This document shows, piece by piece, positions 28,617 through 38,509 of a DNA stretch of 64,000 nt. This stretch comes from Bradyrhizobium iriomotense (GTDB lineage Bacteria; Pseudomonadota; Alphaproteobacteria; Rhizobiales; Xanthobacteraceae). Numbering within the stretch: position 1 is the stretch's first letter; each line of letters opens with the position of its first letter. The notes under the pieces were generated by a model. The model saw only the letters and a list, made by a program, of their open reading frames with translations, was not told the DNA's origin and made no database searches. The stretch covers positions 177,722-241,721 of the forward strand of contig NZ_JAFCLP010000011.1 of assembly GCF_018129405.1 (NCBI RefSeq). Reading direction: 5' to 3'. A program made the translations under genes and the position numbers.

Positions 28617-29939
28617 TCAGCCGAGCAGCCGCGATTTGCTGGTTTCGTGCGCGAAGACGAGCGCGATCATCGCTGCGAGCGCGAGGGCCACGTAGTAGCC
28701 CGTGATCGCGTAGGTGGAGCCCGTCTGCGCAAACAGGCTGGTGGCGACGAGCGGCGCGATGCCGCCGCCGAGCACCGTGCCGAGCTGCTTGCCGATCGAC
28801 ACGCCGGTGAAGCGGATGCGGGTCGGAAACAGCTCGGGGAAATAGCTTCCTTCGGTGCTGAACATCAGTGGATGGATGATGCCCGCGGCGAGGATCACTG
28901 CTCCCATTATCAGAAGCGTGTCGCGGCTCGCGACCACGCCGTAGAACGCGAACATCGAGGCGGCCGCGAGCACGACGCCCGCCAGGAACAGGCGCTTGCG
29001 TCCGATCCGGTCGGACCAGGCGCCGATCAGCGGCATGGCCACGAGTCCGACGAGATTGGCGAACAGCACGGCCTGCGTAATCACGTCCTTCTGGACGCCG
29101 AGCTGGCGCGTCGCAAACGAGATGGTGAAGATGGCCGTCAGGTAGAAATAGGACGTCTGCGCCATCTCGGCGAAGAACACGATGAGGATCGGCCGCCAGT
29201 GTCCCCTCACGGCCTCGACGGCCGGCACCGCTTCGCTCTCCTCCGCCTCGCGGAACGTCGTGCTCTCCTCGATGCGCCAGCGCATGTAGACGCCGAGCGC
29301 GACCAGCACCGCGCTGATCAGGAACGGAATGCGCCAGCCCCAGGACAGCAAGTCCGCTTCCGGCAGCCGCGAGATCGCCAGCGCCGCAAACGAGGCGAGC
29401 ACGACGCCGACGGGACCCGCGGCCTGGATCACCGCGGCCGAGAAGCCGCGCCGGTGGCCGGGCGCGGTCTCGATCGCCATGAGGATCGCCGCGGTGGACT
29501 CGCCGCCGAGCGCAAAGCCCTGGAGGAAGCGCAGCACGACGAGCGCGACGGTCGCGGCCACGCCGGCGGTGGCGTAGGTCGGCAACAGCCCGATCGACAT
29601 GGTCGCAAGCCCCATCAGGAGCAGCGTGGACAACAGGACGGATTTGCGCCCCAAGCGATCGCCGAAATGGCCGAACACCAGTCCGCCGAGCGGACGCGCC
29701 AGGAAACCGACGGCGAACGTCGCGAACACCGCGATGGTCGCCGTGAGCTGATCGAACTTCGGAAAGAACAGCTGGTCGAATACCAGCGGCGCGATCAGGC
29801 CGTAGATGAAGAAGTCGTACCATTCGATCGCGGTGCCGATGGTGCCGGCGATCAGGATGCGCCGGCGGCTGCCCGCGGTCTGCCCGGCGCCGACGGTGGC
29901 GGCACGATCCTCGTAGTCCTCGAATGCTCCAGTGGTCAC
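28617..29939 (-). CDS. MFS transporter, metabolite:H+ symporter (MHS) family
   Basis: 440 residues, 12 membrane segments. GTIGTAIEWYDFFIYG and GHFGDRLGRKSVLL are the MHS signatures, and LRFLQGFALGGES follows in helix 4. GTG start with GGAGGAGG seven bases upstream. Inner-membrane importer, probably for the aryl 2-oxo acid, hydroxy acid or phenol used by the enzymes in the same operon. Substrate is inferred only from neighbours. Confidence 0.9.
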   Translation of the reverse strand: MTTGAFEDYEDRAATVGAGQTAGSRRRILIAGTIGTAIEWYDFFIYGLIAPLVFDQLFFPKFDQLTATIAVFATFAVGFLARPLGGLVFGHFGDRLGRKSVLLSTLLLMGLATMSIGLLPTYATAGVAATVALVVLRFLQGFALGGESTAAILMAIETAPGHRRGFSAAVIQAAGPVGVVLASFAALAISRLPEADLLSWGWRIPFLISAVLVALGVYMRWRIEESTTFREAEESEAVPAVEAVRGHWRPILIVFFAEMAQTSYFYLTAIFTISFATRQLGVQKDVITQAVLFANLVGLVAMPLIGAWSDRIGRKRLFLAGVVLAAASMFAFYGVVASRDTLLIMGAVILAAGIIHPLMFSTEGSYFPELFPTRIRFTGVSIGKQLGTVLGGGIAPLVATSLFAQTGSTYAITGYYVALALAAMIALVFAHETSKSRLLG

Positions 29940-30016
29940 GGTTTCCTCCTCCGATGTCTTGTCGCCTTGTTGTTATTGGCCGCACTGCCGCATTGGGTGC
30001 GGCGGCGGAAATTGCT

Positions 30017-31705
30017 TCAGCTTGCCAGCCGCGCGCCGTCGCTCGCGCCGTGCCCGAGCGCGCGTGCAAGGTTGTGTCCGATCGTTCCGGCCTGGGACGC
30101 GCCGCCGCGCCAGGCCACGATCTGGTCGGGACGTATCAAAGCGAGGTCGGCGTCATAGAGGTCGCGCAACGATGCCGGCAGCGTCACGAGCTTCACGTCG
30201 ACACCGAGCTTGCGGACGGCATCGGTGACCGCCGCGCGAGCCGGCACGATTTCGCCGAACTGGAGCAGCGTCCATTCGAACCCGAACAGGTCGTACAGGG
30301 ACACGCCGTCCTCCAGCCAGGCATGCGGCGCGCGGCCGCCCGGACAGGCGCTCGGGATGTAGACGTTCGCAGCATCCGGCGGCGGCTGGCTGCCGTCGGA
30401 GACGATGATCGGCGAGCCGTCGTAGCGCCCGCCGAAGGTGACGCCGGGGATGTTGAACTCGGCACGGGCGTGCTGTTCGAGATAGATGCCCGCCGCCTGC
30501 CGCGCCTCGCCGCCGGCGTCCGTGGCATCCTCGATGTCAGGCGCGGGCGCGAAGAGACCGAGGGAGTCCGCAAAGCGCCGCGCATAGTCGGTGTTGCGCA
30601 GCGCCACCGGTCGCCGCTCGATCTCGTAGCTGTCGAGCAGCGTCGCCGGGCTCACGCCCTTGACGACGCTTGCGAGCTTCCAGCCGAGATTGACCGCATC
30701 CTCGATCGCCGTGTTGTAGCCGAGCCCGCCGGTCGGCGTGAACAGATGCGCCGCATCGCCGCCGAGGAACACCCTGCCCCGTTGCATCCCATTCGCCACC
30801 AGCGCGTGACCGGCGGTCCAGGTCAGGAACGACAGCACCTCGCATGGGATGGGCGCGCCGCAGGCACGCTGGAACGCAGCCGTGGCCTCGTTGACCGTGA
30901 TCGCATTCTCGTCCTCACCCGGCCGTAGCTGTGTGTGAAACGCGAATTCGTCGCGCCCGTTCACCGATGCCATGAAAGCGCGGCGGTCGCCGTTGAAGCA
31001 ATTGTACATCCACGCCTTGGCGTGCGGGACGCTGGCGTAGAACTCCGGCGAACGGAGATAGACCGCCAGCATGCGGCCGCCCATGAAATCGCGCTGCGTC
31101 CCGGTCTCACCACCGTAAACAATCCCAAGCGATTGCCGGACCATCGAGCGCGGCCCGTCGGCGCCGACCAGGAAATCCGCCCGGACCCGGAAGCGGCTGC
31201 CGTCGTCGAGACATTCGATCTCGCCGACGATGCCGTCGTTGTTTTCGACGTAGCCGATCAGCCGGTGACCGTAGTTGAGCTTGATTCCGGGGAGCTGTTC
31301 GGCATGGCGGCGCAGCACCGCCTCGACATATTTCTGCGAGACCCGATGCGGCAGCTCCGCCGCGCTCCAGGAGCCCGACATGCCCTTGATCAACTCGCCC
31401 GCGCGCGACGATGACGGCAATGCAAAGCGCGCCAGCTCGTAAGCCGTATAGCGCGTGAAGTAGGCAACGTCGGTCGGATAATCCGCGGGCAGACCTTCGC
31501 GCCTGATCTCGTCGGCAAAACCCAGCCGCCGATAATGCTCCATCGAGCGCGCCTGCGTCGCATTGGCCTGCGGATTGAATGCCGTGCCGGGCTTTTCATC
31601 GACCAGGACCGCGGACACGCCGCGGCGGCCGAGCTCGTTGGCCAGCATCAGCCCGCAAGGGCCCCCGCCCACGATGAGCACCGAGGCCGTCAGACGTGTT
31701 TCCAA
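30017..31705 (-). CDS. FAD-dependent aromatic hydroxylase (PheA/TfdB/MhpA type)
   Basis: About 562 residues from the TTG at 31705, which follows GGGAG at proper spacing; an ATG at 31726 is possible but has no site. Landmarks: GGGPCGLMLANELGRRG (FAD ADP part) near the N-terminus, LVGADGPRSMVRQSLG (the DG motif) and FLGGDAAHLFTPTGGLGYNTAIEDAVNLGWKL (FAD ribityl). A thioredoxin-like C-terminal domain follows (about 430-562). Uses NAD(P)H and oxygen to hydroxylate a phenolic ring. Upstream is marR with a 14-bp palindrome between the two genes. Confidence 0.88.
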   Translation of the reverse strand: METRLTASVLIVGGGPCGLMLANELGRRGVSAVLVDEKPGTAFNPQANATQARSMEHYRRLGFADEIRREGLPADYPTDVAYFTRYTAYELARFALPSSSRAGELIKGMSGSWSAAELPHRVSQKYVEAVLRRHAEQLPGIKLNYGHRLIGYVENNDGIVGEIECLDDGSRFRVRADFLVGADGPRSMVRQSLGIVYGGETGTQRDFMGGRMLAVYLRSPEFYASVPHAKAWMYNCFNGDRRAFMASVNGRDEFAFHTQLRPGEDENAITVNEATAAFQRACGAPIPCEVLSFLTWTAGHALVANGMQRGRVFLGGDAAHLFTPTGGLGYNTAIEDAVNLGWKLASVVKGVSPATLLDSYEIERRPVALRNTDYARRFADSLGLFAPAPDIEDATDAGGEARQAAGIYLEQHARAEFNIPGVTFGGRYDGSPIIVSDGSQPPPDAANVYIPSACPGGRAPHAWLEDGVSLYDLFGFEWTLLQFGEIVPARAAVTDAVRKLGVDVKLVTLPASLRDLYDADLALIRPDQIVAWRGGASQAGTIGHNLARALGHGASDGARLAS

Positions 31706-31748
31706 GACGCTTCTCCCTACCAGCATTATCTTGCATGGTAAGGTAGCC

Positions 31749-31762
31749 TGACGATATCGTCA
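31749..31762. promoter_or_regulatory. Perfect 14-bp palindrome between marR and the hydroxylase gene
   Basis: TGACGATATCGTCA, perfectly symmetric, in the 67-base gap after the marR stop. The flanks also repeat GTAGCCTGAC directly at 31743 and 31764. A MarR-type operator controlling the catabolic genes is a fair inference. Confidence 0.55.
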
Positions 31763-31772
31763 AGTAGCCTGA

Positions 31773-32240
31773 CTAATCGGGATCGTCGAGCGTGTCGAAC
31801 TTCGCGCCATAGACCGCCAGCCCCTTCAGGATCGCATCCATCGCAGCCTTGCCGAGCTCGGCGCGCATTTCCTGCTCGGCGATGTCGACGGCATCGCGAA
31901 ACGCATCCAGCCATTTGCGCCCGGCCGGCGTGAACATGACGATGCGCGCGCGCCGGTCGGTCGGGTCGGCGATGCGATCGACGAGGCCGAGCTCGGCGCA
32001 TTGATCGACCAGCTCGCCCATCGCCTGCTTGCTCATGGAGGCGCGGCGGGCGAGCTCGGTGAGCCGCGTCCCCTCCACGTCGAGATTGCGGGTCAGGCTG
32101 ACATGGGCGATGCGCGTCTCATCGTGTCCCCGCTCGCTCATCAATTCGAGCACGCGGCCTTCGAAGCGGCGCACGGCGTTGTTGAGCAGGCGACCGATAT
32201 TGGCATGCCGCCACGCGGTGCCGGATGTCCTGGATTTCAC
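31773..32240 (-). CDS. MarR-family transcriptional regulator
   Basis: 155 residues from the GTG at 32240, which has GGAAG eight bases upstream; the longer ATG start at 32330 would overlap a terminator-like hairpin. Winged-helix core: LTELARRASMSKQAMGELVDQCAELGLVDRIADPTDRRARIVMFTPAG, here cited only as a landmark for positions 80-130 (recognition helix and the DxRRA wing). Such proteins usually repress nearby catabolic genes until a phenolic ligand binds. It precedes the hydroxylase-MHS-aldehyde dehydrogenase-decarboxylase genes on the same strand. Confidence 0.87.
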   Translation of the reverse strand: MKSRTSGTAWRHANIGRLLNNAVRRFEGRVLELMSERGHDETRIAHVSLTRNLDVEGTRLTELARRASMSKQAMGELVDQCAELGLVDRIADPTDRRARIVMFTPAGRKWLDAFRDAVDIAEQEMRAELGKAAMDAILKGLAVYGAKFDTLDDPD

Positions 32241-32299
32241 TGGATGCTTCCGAATCGACCGATCGAGATCGCGCGAGGCTAACACAACAGTCAGCCCGC

Positions 32300-32325
32300 G
32301 GGCGGCGTTGATCGAAACGCCGCCC
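32300..32325 (-). terminator. Hairpin after the ribose-type SBP gene
   Basis: Perfect 10-bp stem (GGGCGGCGTT with AACGCCGCCC) and a 6-base loop, 40 bases past the SBP stop. Read on the minus strand it is followed by a moderately T-rich stretch. Separates the sugar importer from the marR operon. Confidence 0.65.
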
Positions 32326-32365
32326 GTCATCTCGTGTTCGGGCTTTCCGGGAGGAAAACGCAGTC

Positions 32366-33313
32366 TTACTGCGAGCGATCCGAGGTCCAGCCCTTGTACT
32401 CGGCGACGTTATCCCTGGTCACGAGCTTGGACGGCAGGAGTTCGACGGTCGAGGCCGGCTTCTGGCCATTGAGAATGCCGACACCGACCTGCACGGCCCG
32501 CCGCGCCATGAAGAACGGGTCCTGCGAAGCCGAGGCCTGGATCTGCGGCGACTGCGGATCTTTCAGCGCGGCCTCGATGTCGGGCGCGCCGTCCACCGCC
32601 GTGATGACGATGCCCGTGCGGTTCTGCTGGCGCGCGGCAAGGTCGGTGCCGATCGCCTGCGGATCGTTGATGGCGAAGATGGCGTCGATCTTGGGGAAGC
32701 GCGTCAGATAACCCTGTGCCACGGTAAGGCCGCCCTCGCGCGAGCCCTTGCCGTCCTGGTCGCTGGACAGCACCTTGATGCCGGGATTCTTCGAGAGCAC
32801 GTTCTTGCAGCCCACGACGCGGTCGATCACGGCTGAGACCTGCGGCCCGTTCTCGATGATGACGTCGCCCTTGCCGCCCAGCTTGTCGACGATGTACTGG
32901 CACGAGATCTCGCCGGCCTGCACGTTGTTCGTGGTCACGGTGGCATCGGCGCCTTCGGCCGCAGTGTCGACGGCGACGACGACGATGCCCGCCGCCTGCG
33001 CCTTCTTGATCGCCGGCCCGATCGCCTTGGGATCGCCGGGGTTGAGCAGGATCAGGTCGACGCCGGCGGCGATGAAATTGTCGATCTGGGTGACCTGCTT
33101 GCCGAGGTCGTATTCGAAACCGACGGCCGTGATCTTCACACTTGGATTGGTCTTCTTGGCCTCGAACTCGGCGCCCTTCGACAGCGCGACGAAGAACGGG
33201 TTGCCCATCGATCCCAGCGAGACGCCGATCGACTTGAGCTCCTTGGCGAAGGATGGCGCGGTGGTCAGGGCAAGCGCCATGGCGGCGCCGGCAAGCATGA
33301 TCGTCTTCAACAT
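32366..33313 (-). CDS. Ribose-type ABC substrate-binding protein (RbsB family)
   Basis: 315 residues from the ATG at 33313 behind GGGAGGAAG. Signal peptide MLKTIMLAGAAMALALTTAPSFA. The mature form starts KELKSIGVSLGSMGNPFF, typical of type I sugar-binding proteins. The conserved NDPQAIGTDLAA and VDGAPDIEAAL segments line the sugar pocket. Periplasmic receptor for the RbsC/RbsA homologues encoded upstream. With xylulokinase in the same group, a pentose or pentitol is a sensible guess. Confidence 0.9.
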   Translation of the reverse strand: MLKTIMLAGAAMALALTTAPSFAKELKSIGVSLGSMGNPFFVALSKGAEFEAKKTNPSVKITAVGFEYDLGKQVTQIDNFIAAGVDLILLNPGDPKAIGPAIKKAQAAGIVVVAVDTAAEGADATVTTNNVQAGEISCQYIVDKLGGKGDVIIENGPQVSAVIDRVVGCKNVLSKNPGIKVLSSDQDGKGSREGGLTVAQGYLTRFPKIDAIFAINDPQAIGTDLAARQQNRTGIVITAVDGAPDIEAALKDPQSPQIQASASQDPFFMARRAVQVGVGILNGQKPASTVELLPSKLVTRDNVAEYKGWTSDRSQ

Positions 33314-33408
33314 GGACTTCCTCCCTGGTCTGTCTTCGTCCCCGGCGCGGCAGACCAGTTGCCGCAACGGAATCCCAAGCCATGCCTACTCAGCTGCGCG
33401 CCGAGGCT

Positions 33409-33448
33409 CCTAAGTTCTGGCGGAGCCCCCTAAGTTCTGGCGGAGCCT
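33409..33448. repeat. 20-bp tandem duplication at the permease stop codon
   Basis: Two direct copies of a 20-base unit containing CCTAAGTTCTGGCGGAGC. The rbsC-like stop codon (33430-33432 on the minus strand) lies in one copy and the other follows it, so the duplication added only noncoding sequence after the gene. Confidence 0.8.
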
Positions 33449-34470
33449 TGCAGCCGGTAGCGATCGAGTGCCACGGCGCCGATGATCACCAGGCCCTTGA
33501 TCACATATTGCCAGATGTCGGAGACACCGATGAGGATGAGGCCGTTGGACAGGACGGCGATGATCAGTGCGCCGACCAGCGTGCCCCAGATCGAGCCGAT
33601 GCCGCCGACGAAGGAGGTGCCGCCGAGGATCACAGCGGTGATGGCGTCGAGCTCATAGGACTGGCCGAGCTGGAGGCCGTTGGCCGCATAGAGCCGCGCC
33701 GCCTGCATGGCGCCGCCGAGCCCGGCGAAAAGGCCGGAGACACCGTAGACGAAGATCAGCACGGCCCAGACCTTGATGCCGGCAAGCCGCGCCGCGCTCT
33801 CATTGCCGCCCACCGCATAGATGTGCACGCCGAGCACAGTCCGGCGCAACACCAGCCACGAGACGAAGATGACGAGCAAGGCAATCACCGAGAGCCACGG
33901 GATCGACGCGACGCCGGGAACGAGCGTCAACGAGCCGTTGCCGATGAAGGCATAAGGAATGGACGGATTGAACACGGTGGTGTCGGCGCCGAGCAATCGC
34001 GCCAGGCCGCGCACCGCGGTGAGCGAACCGAGCGTGACGATGAAAGGCGGCAGGCGCAAGAGCGCGATCAGCGCGCCATTGACGATGCCGAAGCCAAGGC
34101 CCGTGAGCAGCGCGGCCGGCAGCCACAGCATCCCGAGCTCCGGCAGCTTGGAGAGCGTCAGACCGGCCATCGCGGAGGCCGCCAGGATCGACCCGACCGA
34201 GAGGTCGATGCCGCCGGTGAGGATGACGAAGGTCATGCCGGCGGCGAGCACGGTGTTCACTGCCGCCTGCTGCAACACGATGCCGAGATTTTGCCCGGTG
34301 AAGAAGCGGCCCTCGGACAGCACGTGGAAGCCGATGCAGAGGATCAGCAGCACCGGCAGCATGCCGAGCGCGCTGATCAGCACCCTCATCCGCTGGCGCC
34401 TTGTCTCTGCGGCAGCGCCATTGGTCGTCGCCGGGGCGCGCTTGGCCTCCGAAGCACCATTGTCAGGCAT
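33430..34470 (-). CDS. Ribose-type ABC permease (RbsC family)
   Basis: 346 residues from the ATG at 34470, with GGAG nine bases upstream; overlaps the ATPase stop by eight bases. Around ten membrane helices. [22 protein letters not shown] and [26 protein letters not shown] are the RbsC/AraH signatures. Inner-membrane channel. The gene's 3' end sits in a 20-bp tandem repeat. Confidence 0.92.
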   Translation of the reverse strand: MPDNGASEAKRAPATTNGAAAETRRQRMRVLISALGMLPVLLILCIGFHVLSEGRFFTGQNLGIVLQQAAVNTVLAAGMTFVILTGGIDLSVGSILAASAMAGLTLSKLPELGMLWLPAALLTGLGFGIVNGALIALLRLPPFIVTLGSLTAVRGLARLLGADTTVFNPSIPYAFIGNGSLTLVPGVASIPWLSVIALLVIFVSWLVLRRTVLGVHIYAVGGNESAARLAGIKVWAVLIFVYGVSGLFAGLGGAMQAARLYAANGLQLGQSYELDAITAVILGGTSFVGGIGSIWGTLVGALIIAVLSNGLILIGVSDIWQYVIKGLVIIGAVALDRYRLQGSART

Positions 34471-35986
34471 CGAGATGCTCCATCCCCGTGGCAAGCGACA
34501 TAATGTCTTCCTGGTTCAACGGCGCCGTCTCGGTCCGCCTGACCTCGCCGGCGATGTGCCCGCTACGCATGACGACGACGCGGTCGCAGATGCCGATGAT
34601 CTCGGGCAGATCGGACGAGATGACGAGGATCGCGGTGCCGGCCTTGGCCAGATTGTCGATGATCGAATAGATCTCGGACTTGGCACCGACGTCGACGCCG
34701 CGCGTCGGCTCATCTAGGATCAGGACCTTGGGCGCAATCGCGAGAAGGCGCGACAGCAGCACCTTCTGCTGGTTGCCGCCGGACAGGCCGCCTGCGGGGA
34801 CGCCGACATTGGCTGCGCGGATGCTGAGCCCGGCGAAGGCCCGGTCGGCGCGCTCACGCGCCTTGTCACGATCCAGCACCCAGCCGAGCTTCGCGTCGCG
34901 CCCGAGCACGGCGAGATTGATGTTGTCGAGGCACGACATGTCCAGGAACAGGCCGAGCGCCTTCCTGTCTTCAGTCAGATAGGCGATCCCGGCCTCCAAC
35001 GCCTCGCCCGGCGTGCGGATCTCGACCGGGCGTCCCTCCAGCTCGAGGCGGCCGGAGGTCTTGGGCGCCGCACCGATGATGAGATGCGCAAGCTCGGTGC
35101 GCCCCGCGCCAATCAGGCCGGCCAAGCCGACCACCTCACTCGCATGCACGGTGAGCGAGCAACCCTTGACGCGCTGGCCGTCGGCCATGTCGATCGCTGC
35201 GAGCACGGGATGTCCCCGCCCCGCCTCCGGATCGTGATCCTTCTTGTAGAACGAGGAGACGTCACGCCCGACCATCAGGCGGACGATGGTGTCGGCGCGA
35301 ATGTCCTGCTTGTCGAGCGATCCGACCAGGCGGCCGTCGCGCAGCACGGTGACGCGGTCGCCGAGCGCGTAGACCTCGTCCATGCGATGCGAGATGTAGA
35401 TGATGGCGAGCCCCTCGGAGCGAAGCTGGCGGATCAGAGCGAACAGCCGCTCGCTTTCGGCGGCCGACAATGAGGTGGTTGGCTCGTCCATGATCAGGAT
35501 CTTTGATCTCGCGTGCAGCGCTCGGGCGATCTCGACCAGTTGCCGCTGGCCCATGGACAGGTGCGCCACCAGTGTCGATGGCAGGAAATCTGCGCCCAGC
35601 CGCCTCAGGATCGGCCCGACGCCCTCGCGCATCTCGCCGCGGGCCAGCAAACCTGCACGCGAGATCTCCCTTCCTAGATAGATATTCTCGGCAACGCTGA
35701 GATTGGGAGCCAATGACAGCTCCTGATAGATGATCGAGATGCCCGCGGCGCGGCCGCCGAGCGGACCCTCGATCCGCACCGGGCTGCCCTCGATGCGGAT
35801 CTCCCCACCGGGATCGGGCCGGTAGGCGCCGGACAGGATCTTCATCAACGTCGACTTGCCGGCGCCGTTCTCACCCATCAGGGCGTGAATTTCGCCGGCA
35901 TAGACGGTGAGATCGACGGCACGCAGCGCCTTGATGCCGAAGAAAGACTTCGAGACCCCGCGCATCTCCAGGATCGGATCGTTCAT
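34463..35986 (-). CDS. Ribose-type ABC ATPase with two nucleotide-binding domains (RbsA family)
   Basis: 507 residues. First domain: Walker [10 protein letters not shown] near 40, signature [15 protein letters not shown] near 145, Walker B ILIMDEPT. Second domain: degenerate P-loop GLIGAGRTE near 295 but intact [15 protein letters not shown] and [15 protein letters not shown]. This asymmetry is normal for RbsA/MglA. Energises the permease encoded downstream. The 140 bases between its start and the xylB stop may hold its own promoter. Confidence 0.93.
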   Translation of the reverse strand: MNDPILEMRGVSKSFFGIKALRAVDLTVYAGEIHALMGENGAGKSTLMKILSGAYRPDPGGEIRIEGSPVRIEGPLGGRAAGISIIYQELSLAPNLSVAENIYLGREISRAGLLARGEMREGVGPILRRLGADFLPSTLVAHLSMGQRQLVEIARALHARSKILIMDEPTTSLSAAESERLFALIRQLRSEGLAIIYISHRMDEVYALGDRVTVLRDGRLVGSLDKQDIRADTIVRLMVGRDVSSFYKKDHDPEAGRGHPVLAAIDMADGQRVKGCSLTVHASEVVGLAGLIGAGRTELAHLIIGAAPKTSGRLELEGRPVEIRTPGEALEAGIAYLTEDRKALGLFLDMSCLDNINLAVLGRDAKLGWVLDRDKARERADRAFAGLSIRAANVGVPAGGLSGGNQQKVLLSRLLAIAPKVLILDEPTRGVDVGAKSEIYSIIDNLAKAGTAILVISSDLPEIIGICDRVVVMRSGHIAGEVRRTETAPLNQEDIMSLATGMEHLDA

Positions 35987-36126
35987 CGTGCCTCCCGGCG
36001 CACAATGCGTTTCCTACCCGCGTCTTAAGCTTCTTGTCAGCGCGGTTTGGTCATTAAACAAAAGCGGATGACGCAGGGCAATACCGAAGGCGGGTATACT
36101 GAAGTATGCAAACCAGATTGGGCCAG

Positions 36127-37572
36127 CTAGTGGCGCGGCCGATACAGTTCACGCCAGGCGGGAAGCCGCTCGGCGTAGGCATCGACCAGTCCCGCGTCAG
36201 GTTCAAACGTCTCCACGCGCTGTGGCCGCGTGCATACGGCGGCAATTGCCTCACCCGTGACAGCAAGCCGCCCCAATCTTGCCGCACCGAACGCTGCACC
36301 GGTCTCGCCTCCGGCGAAGCGATGGATCGGAACGTTCAGCACGTTGGCCAGCACCGAGAGCCAGAACGCGGATCGTGAACCGCCGCCAATGACATCGGCT
36401 TCCGCAATCGCAATGCCGGCATCCGCCAGCGCGTCGCGGCAATCGGCAAGCGCGAAGGCAACGCCCTCTAGCACCGCCTGCACGATCGTCCCGCGATCGG
36501 TGCCGTGGCTCAGACCATCGAGCATGCCGCGCACGGCGGGATCGTCGTGCGGCGTCCGTTCACCCGCGAGATAAGGCAGGAAGCTCACCGGCGACGGCGC
36601 CTGCGGGCGCGATCGAAGCGGCGCCAGCAACTCGGCCTCGGTGACGCCGAACAGGCGCGCGGTCCAGGCAAGGCAGGAGGCGGCCGACAGGATCGCGCCG
36701 GCCTGAATCCACATGCCGGGAATGGCGTGGCAGAACGTGTGCACGACGCGATCGGGATTGGCGGCTATTCTGTTGGTCGGCGCCAGCAAGGCACCCGAGG
36801 TTCCCAGCGATACGAATGCGGTTCCCGGCTCGATGGCGCCGATACCGACGGCGCCGGCCGGATTGTCGCCGGCGCCGCCCGCGATCACCGGCTGCCGGGT
36901 CATACCCCAGCGCCGCGCGAGCTCGCTGCGCAGCGTCGTTGCAGGCGCGCATCCCTCGACCAGACGCGGCATGTGATCGCGCGACAGGCCAGTCGCTGCC
37001 AGCGCTGCGTCAGACCAGTCCCGGCGCGCGGCGTCGAGCCAGAGCGATCCGGATGCGTCCGAGACATCCTCGATGGCCTCGCCTGATAGCACCAGGCGCA
37101 AATAGGCCTTTGGCAGCAGAACGAGTTTCGTCGCCGCAAAGATCTCCGGCTCGTGCGTCGCGATCCAGAGCAGTTTTGGCGCGGTGAATCCAGCCATCGC
37201 CTTGTTGCCCGTCACAGCTCGCAACGCGGGCCAACGTTGCTCCAGGATACGGCACTCGGCGGCCGAGCGTCCGTCGTTCCAGAGGATGCAGGGTCGTAGC
37301 GGCTTTCCGCTCACATCGAGCAGCGTGGCACCGTGCATCTGGCCGGACAGCCCGATGCCCCGGACCGCGGCTAACGCGTCCGCGTGCGACGCCTTAAGGG
37401 CGTCCAGCGTGGCAAAGGTCGTATCGATCCACTGCGCGGGGTCCTGCTCGTAATAGCCTGATTGCGGCGAGACGGTCGCAAGCAGCCGGCTTTCGCTTGC
37501 AATCACGCGCTGGACATCGTCGACGAGAACGGTCTTGACCGCCGAGGTGCCGAGATCGATGCCGAGATACAT
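36127..37572 (-). CDS. xylB: Xylulokinase (FGGY family)
   Basis: 481 residues from the ATG at 37572, matching the usual 484; the longer open frame upstream belongs to the lysR region. Starts MYLGIDLGTSAVKTVLVD (phosphate loop). GLSGQMHGATLLD is the sugar-contact motif of xylulokinase, followed by ILWNDGRS. VIAGGAGDNPAGAVGIG and FVSLGTSGALL follow, and GGGSRSAFWLSVLANVLN is the adenosine motif. Phosphorylates D-xylulose to xylulose 5-phosphate. Lies 13 bases after lysR and before a ribose-type importer, so pentose or pentitol uptake is likely. Confidence 0.92.
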   Translation of the reverse strand: MYLGIDLGTSAVKTVLVDDVQRVIASESRLLATVSPQSGYYEQDPAQWIDTTFATLDALKASHADALAAVRGIGLSGQMHGATLLDVSGKPLRPCILWNDGRSAAECRILEQRWPALRAVTGNKAMAGFTAPKLLWIATHEPEIFAATKLVLLPKAYLRLVLSGEAIEDVSDASGSLWLDAARRDWSDAALAATGLSRDHMPRLVEGCAPATTLRSELARRWGMTRQPVIAGGAGDNPAGAVGIGAIEPGTAFVSLGTSGALLAPTNRIAANPDRVVHTFCHAIPGMWIQAGAILSAASCLAWTARLFGVTEAELLAPLRSRPQAPSPVSFLPYLAGERTPHDDPAVRGMLDGLSHGTDRGTIVQAVLEGVAFALADCRDALADAGIAIAEADVIGGGSRSAFWLSVLANVLNVPIHRFAGGETGAAFGAARLGRLAVTGEAIAAVCTRPQRVETFEPDAGLVDAYAERLPAWRELYRPRH

Positions 37573-37585
37573 GGATGCTTCCCGT

Positions 37586-38509
37586 TTACTTCGTCGCGTC
37601 GATCCATATCCCCGGCTCCGAATGCTCGCGGATATGAGTGACCAGGAAGTCGGAAAAGACCCTGATCTTGGCGGGCAGCCGAACACGGTTCTGATAGGCG
37701 ATATTCATGGTGAGCAACGGCAGCTCCCAGCCTCTCAGAACGGGCACCAGCCGGCCGGCCGCGATATCGCTCTGCACGATGTAGAGCGGCTGGATCAGGA
37801 TGCCGAGCCCTGCGCGCGCCGCGCCGCAGATGATCTGGCCGTCATTGCTGTCGAGCGTCGGTGCGATCCTGACGGTCTGCGTCGTGCTACCCTTTGTTAG
37901 CCGCAGCGAATAGGGATCGTTCGCAAGGTTGTAGATCAGCATGTTGTGGCGGGCGAGATCGGCAGGGTGCTCCGGGAGGCCGTGCTTCTCCAGATATGAC
38001 GGGGCGGCCGCGAGCACGCGGTGCATCTGGCCGATGCGGCGGACGACAATGTTGGAATCCGGCTCGTGCTCGCGCGTGCGGATCGCGACGTCGATGCCGG
38101 CCTCGATGAAGTCCAGATAGCGGTTCGCGCTGATGATCTGCACGTTGAGATCAGGGTAGAGCGCGCGGAAGGCAGGCAGCATCGGCGCGAGATAGATCAT
38201 CGCGAAAGACAGCGAACTCGTCACGCGCAGCATCCCCTTCGGCGACAGCGCGCGGTCGGAGACGGCGTCTTCGGCCTCGGCGAGTTCGTTCAACAGAGTG
38301 CTGCAGCGCTGCAACAGCTCCTGCCCGGCCTCGGTCAGCCATTGCCGGCGCGTGTTGCGCTCGATCAGCCGAACCGCAAGGCGCTCCTCCAGCGCGCTGA
38401 GATGGCGGCTGGCGGCCGCGTTCGACATCCGCAGCATTTCGGCGGCCTTGGACAGGCTGCCGAGCTCGGCGGTTTTGGAGAAGACTTCGAGTTGGAGCAG
38501 CCGGTCCAT
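37586..38509 (-). CDS. LysR-family transcriptional regulator
   Basis: 307 residues. The N-terminal HTH is plain (FSKTAELGSLSKAAEMLRMSNAAASRHLSALEERL), then a type-2 periplasmic-binding-like effector domain. Divergent from the hydroxyquinol-type operon that starts 107 bases away, the classic position for a LysR activator, while also cotranscribed with xylB. It may therefore govern either group. No clean T-N11-A box could be fixed in the gap. Confidence 0.9.
   Translation of the reverse strand: MDRLLQLEVFSKTAELGSLSKAAEMLRMSNAAASRHLSALEERLAVRLIERNTRRQWLTEAGQELLQRCSTLLNELAEAEDAVSDRALSPKGMLRVTSSLSFAMIYLAPMLPAFRALYPDLNVQIISANRYLDFIEAGIDVAIRTREHEPDSNIVVRRIGQMHRVLAAAPSYLEKHGLPEHPADLARHNMLIYNLANDPYSLRLTKGSTTQTVRIAPTLDSNDGQIICGAARAGLGILIQPLYIVQSDIAAGRLVPVLRGWELPLLTMNIAYQNRVRLPAKIRVFSDFLVTHIREHSEPGIWIDATK

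Noticed and set aside
26850-30158. 1102-residue plus-strand open frame
   Set aside because: Covers three well-defined minus-strand genes (decarboxylase, aldehyde dehydrogenase, MHS transporter) and is Arg/His/Asp-rich without domains.
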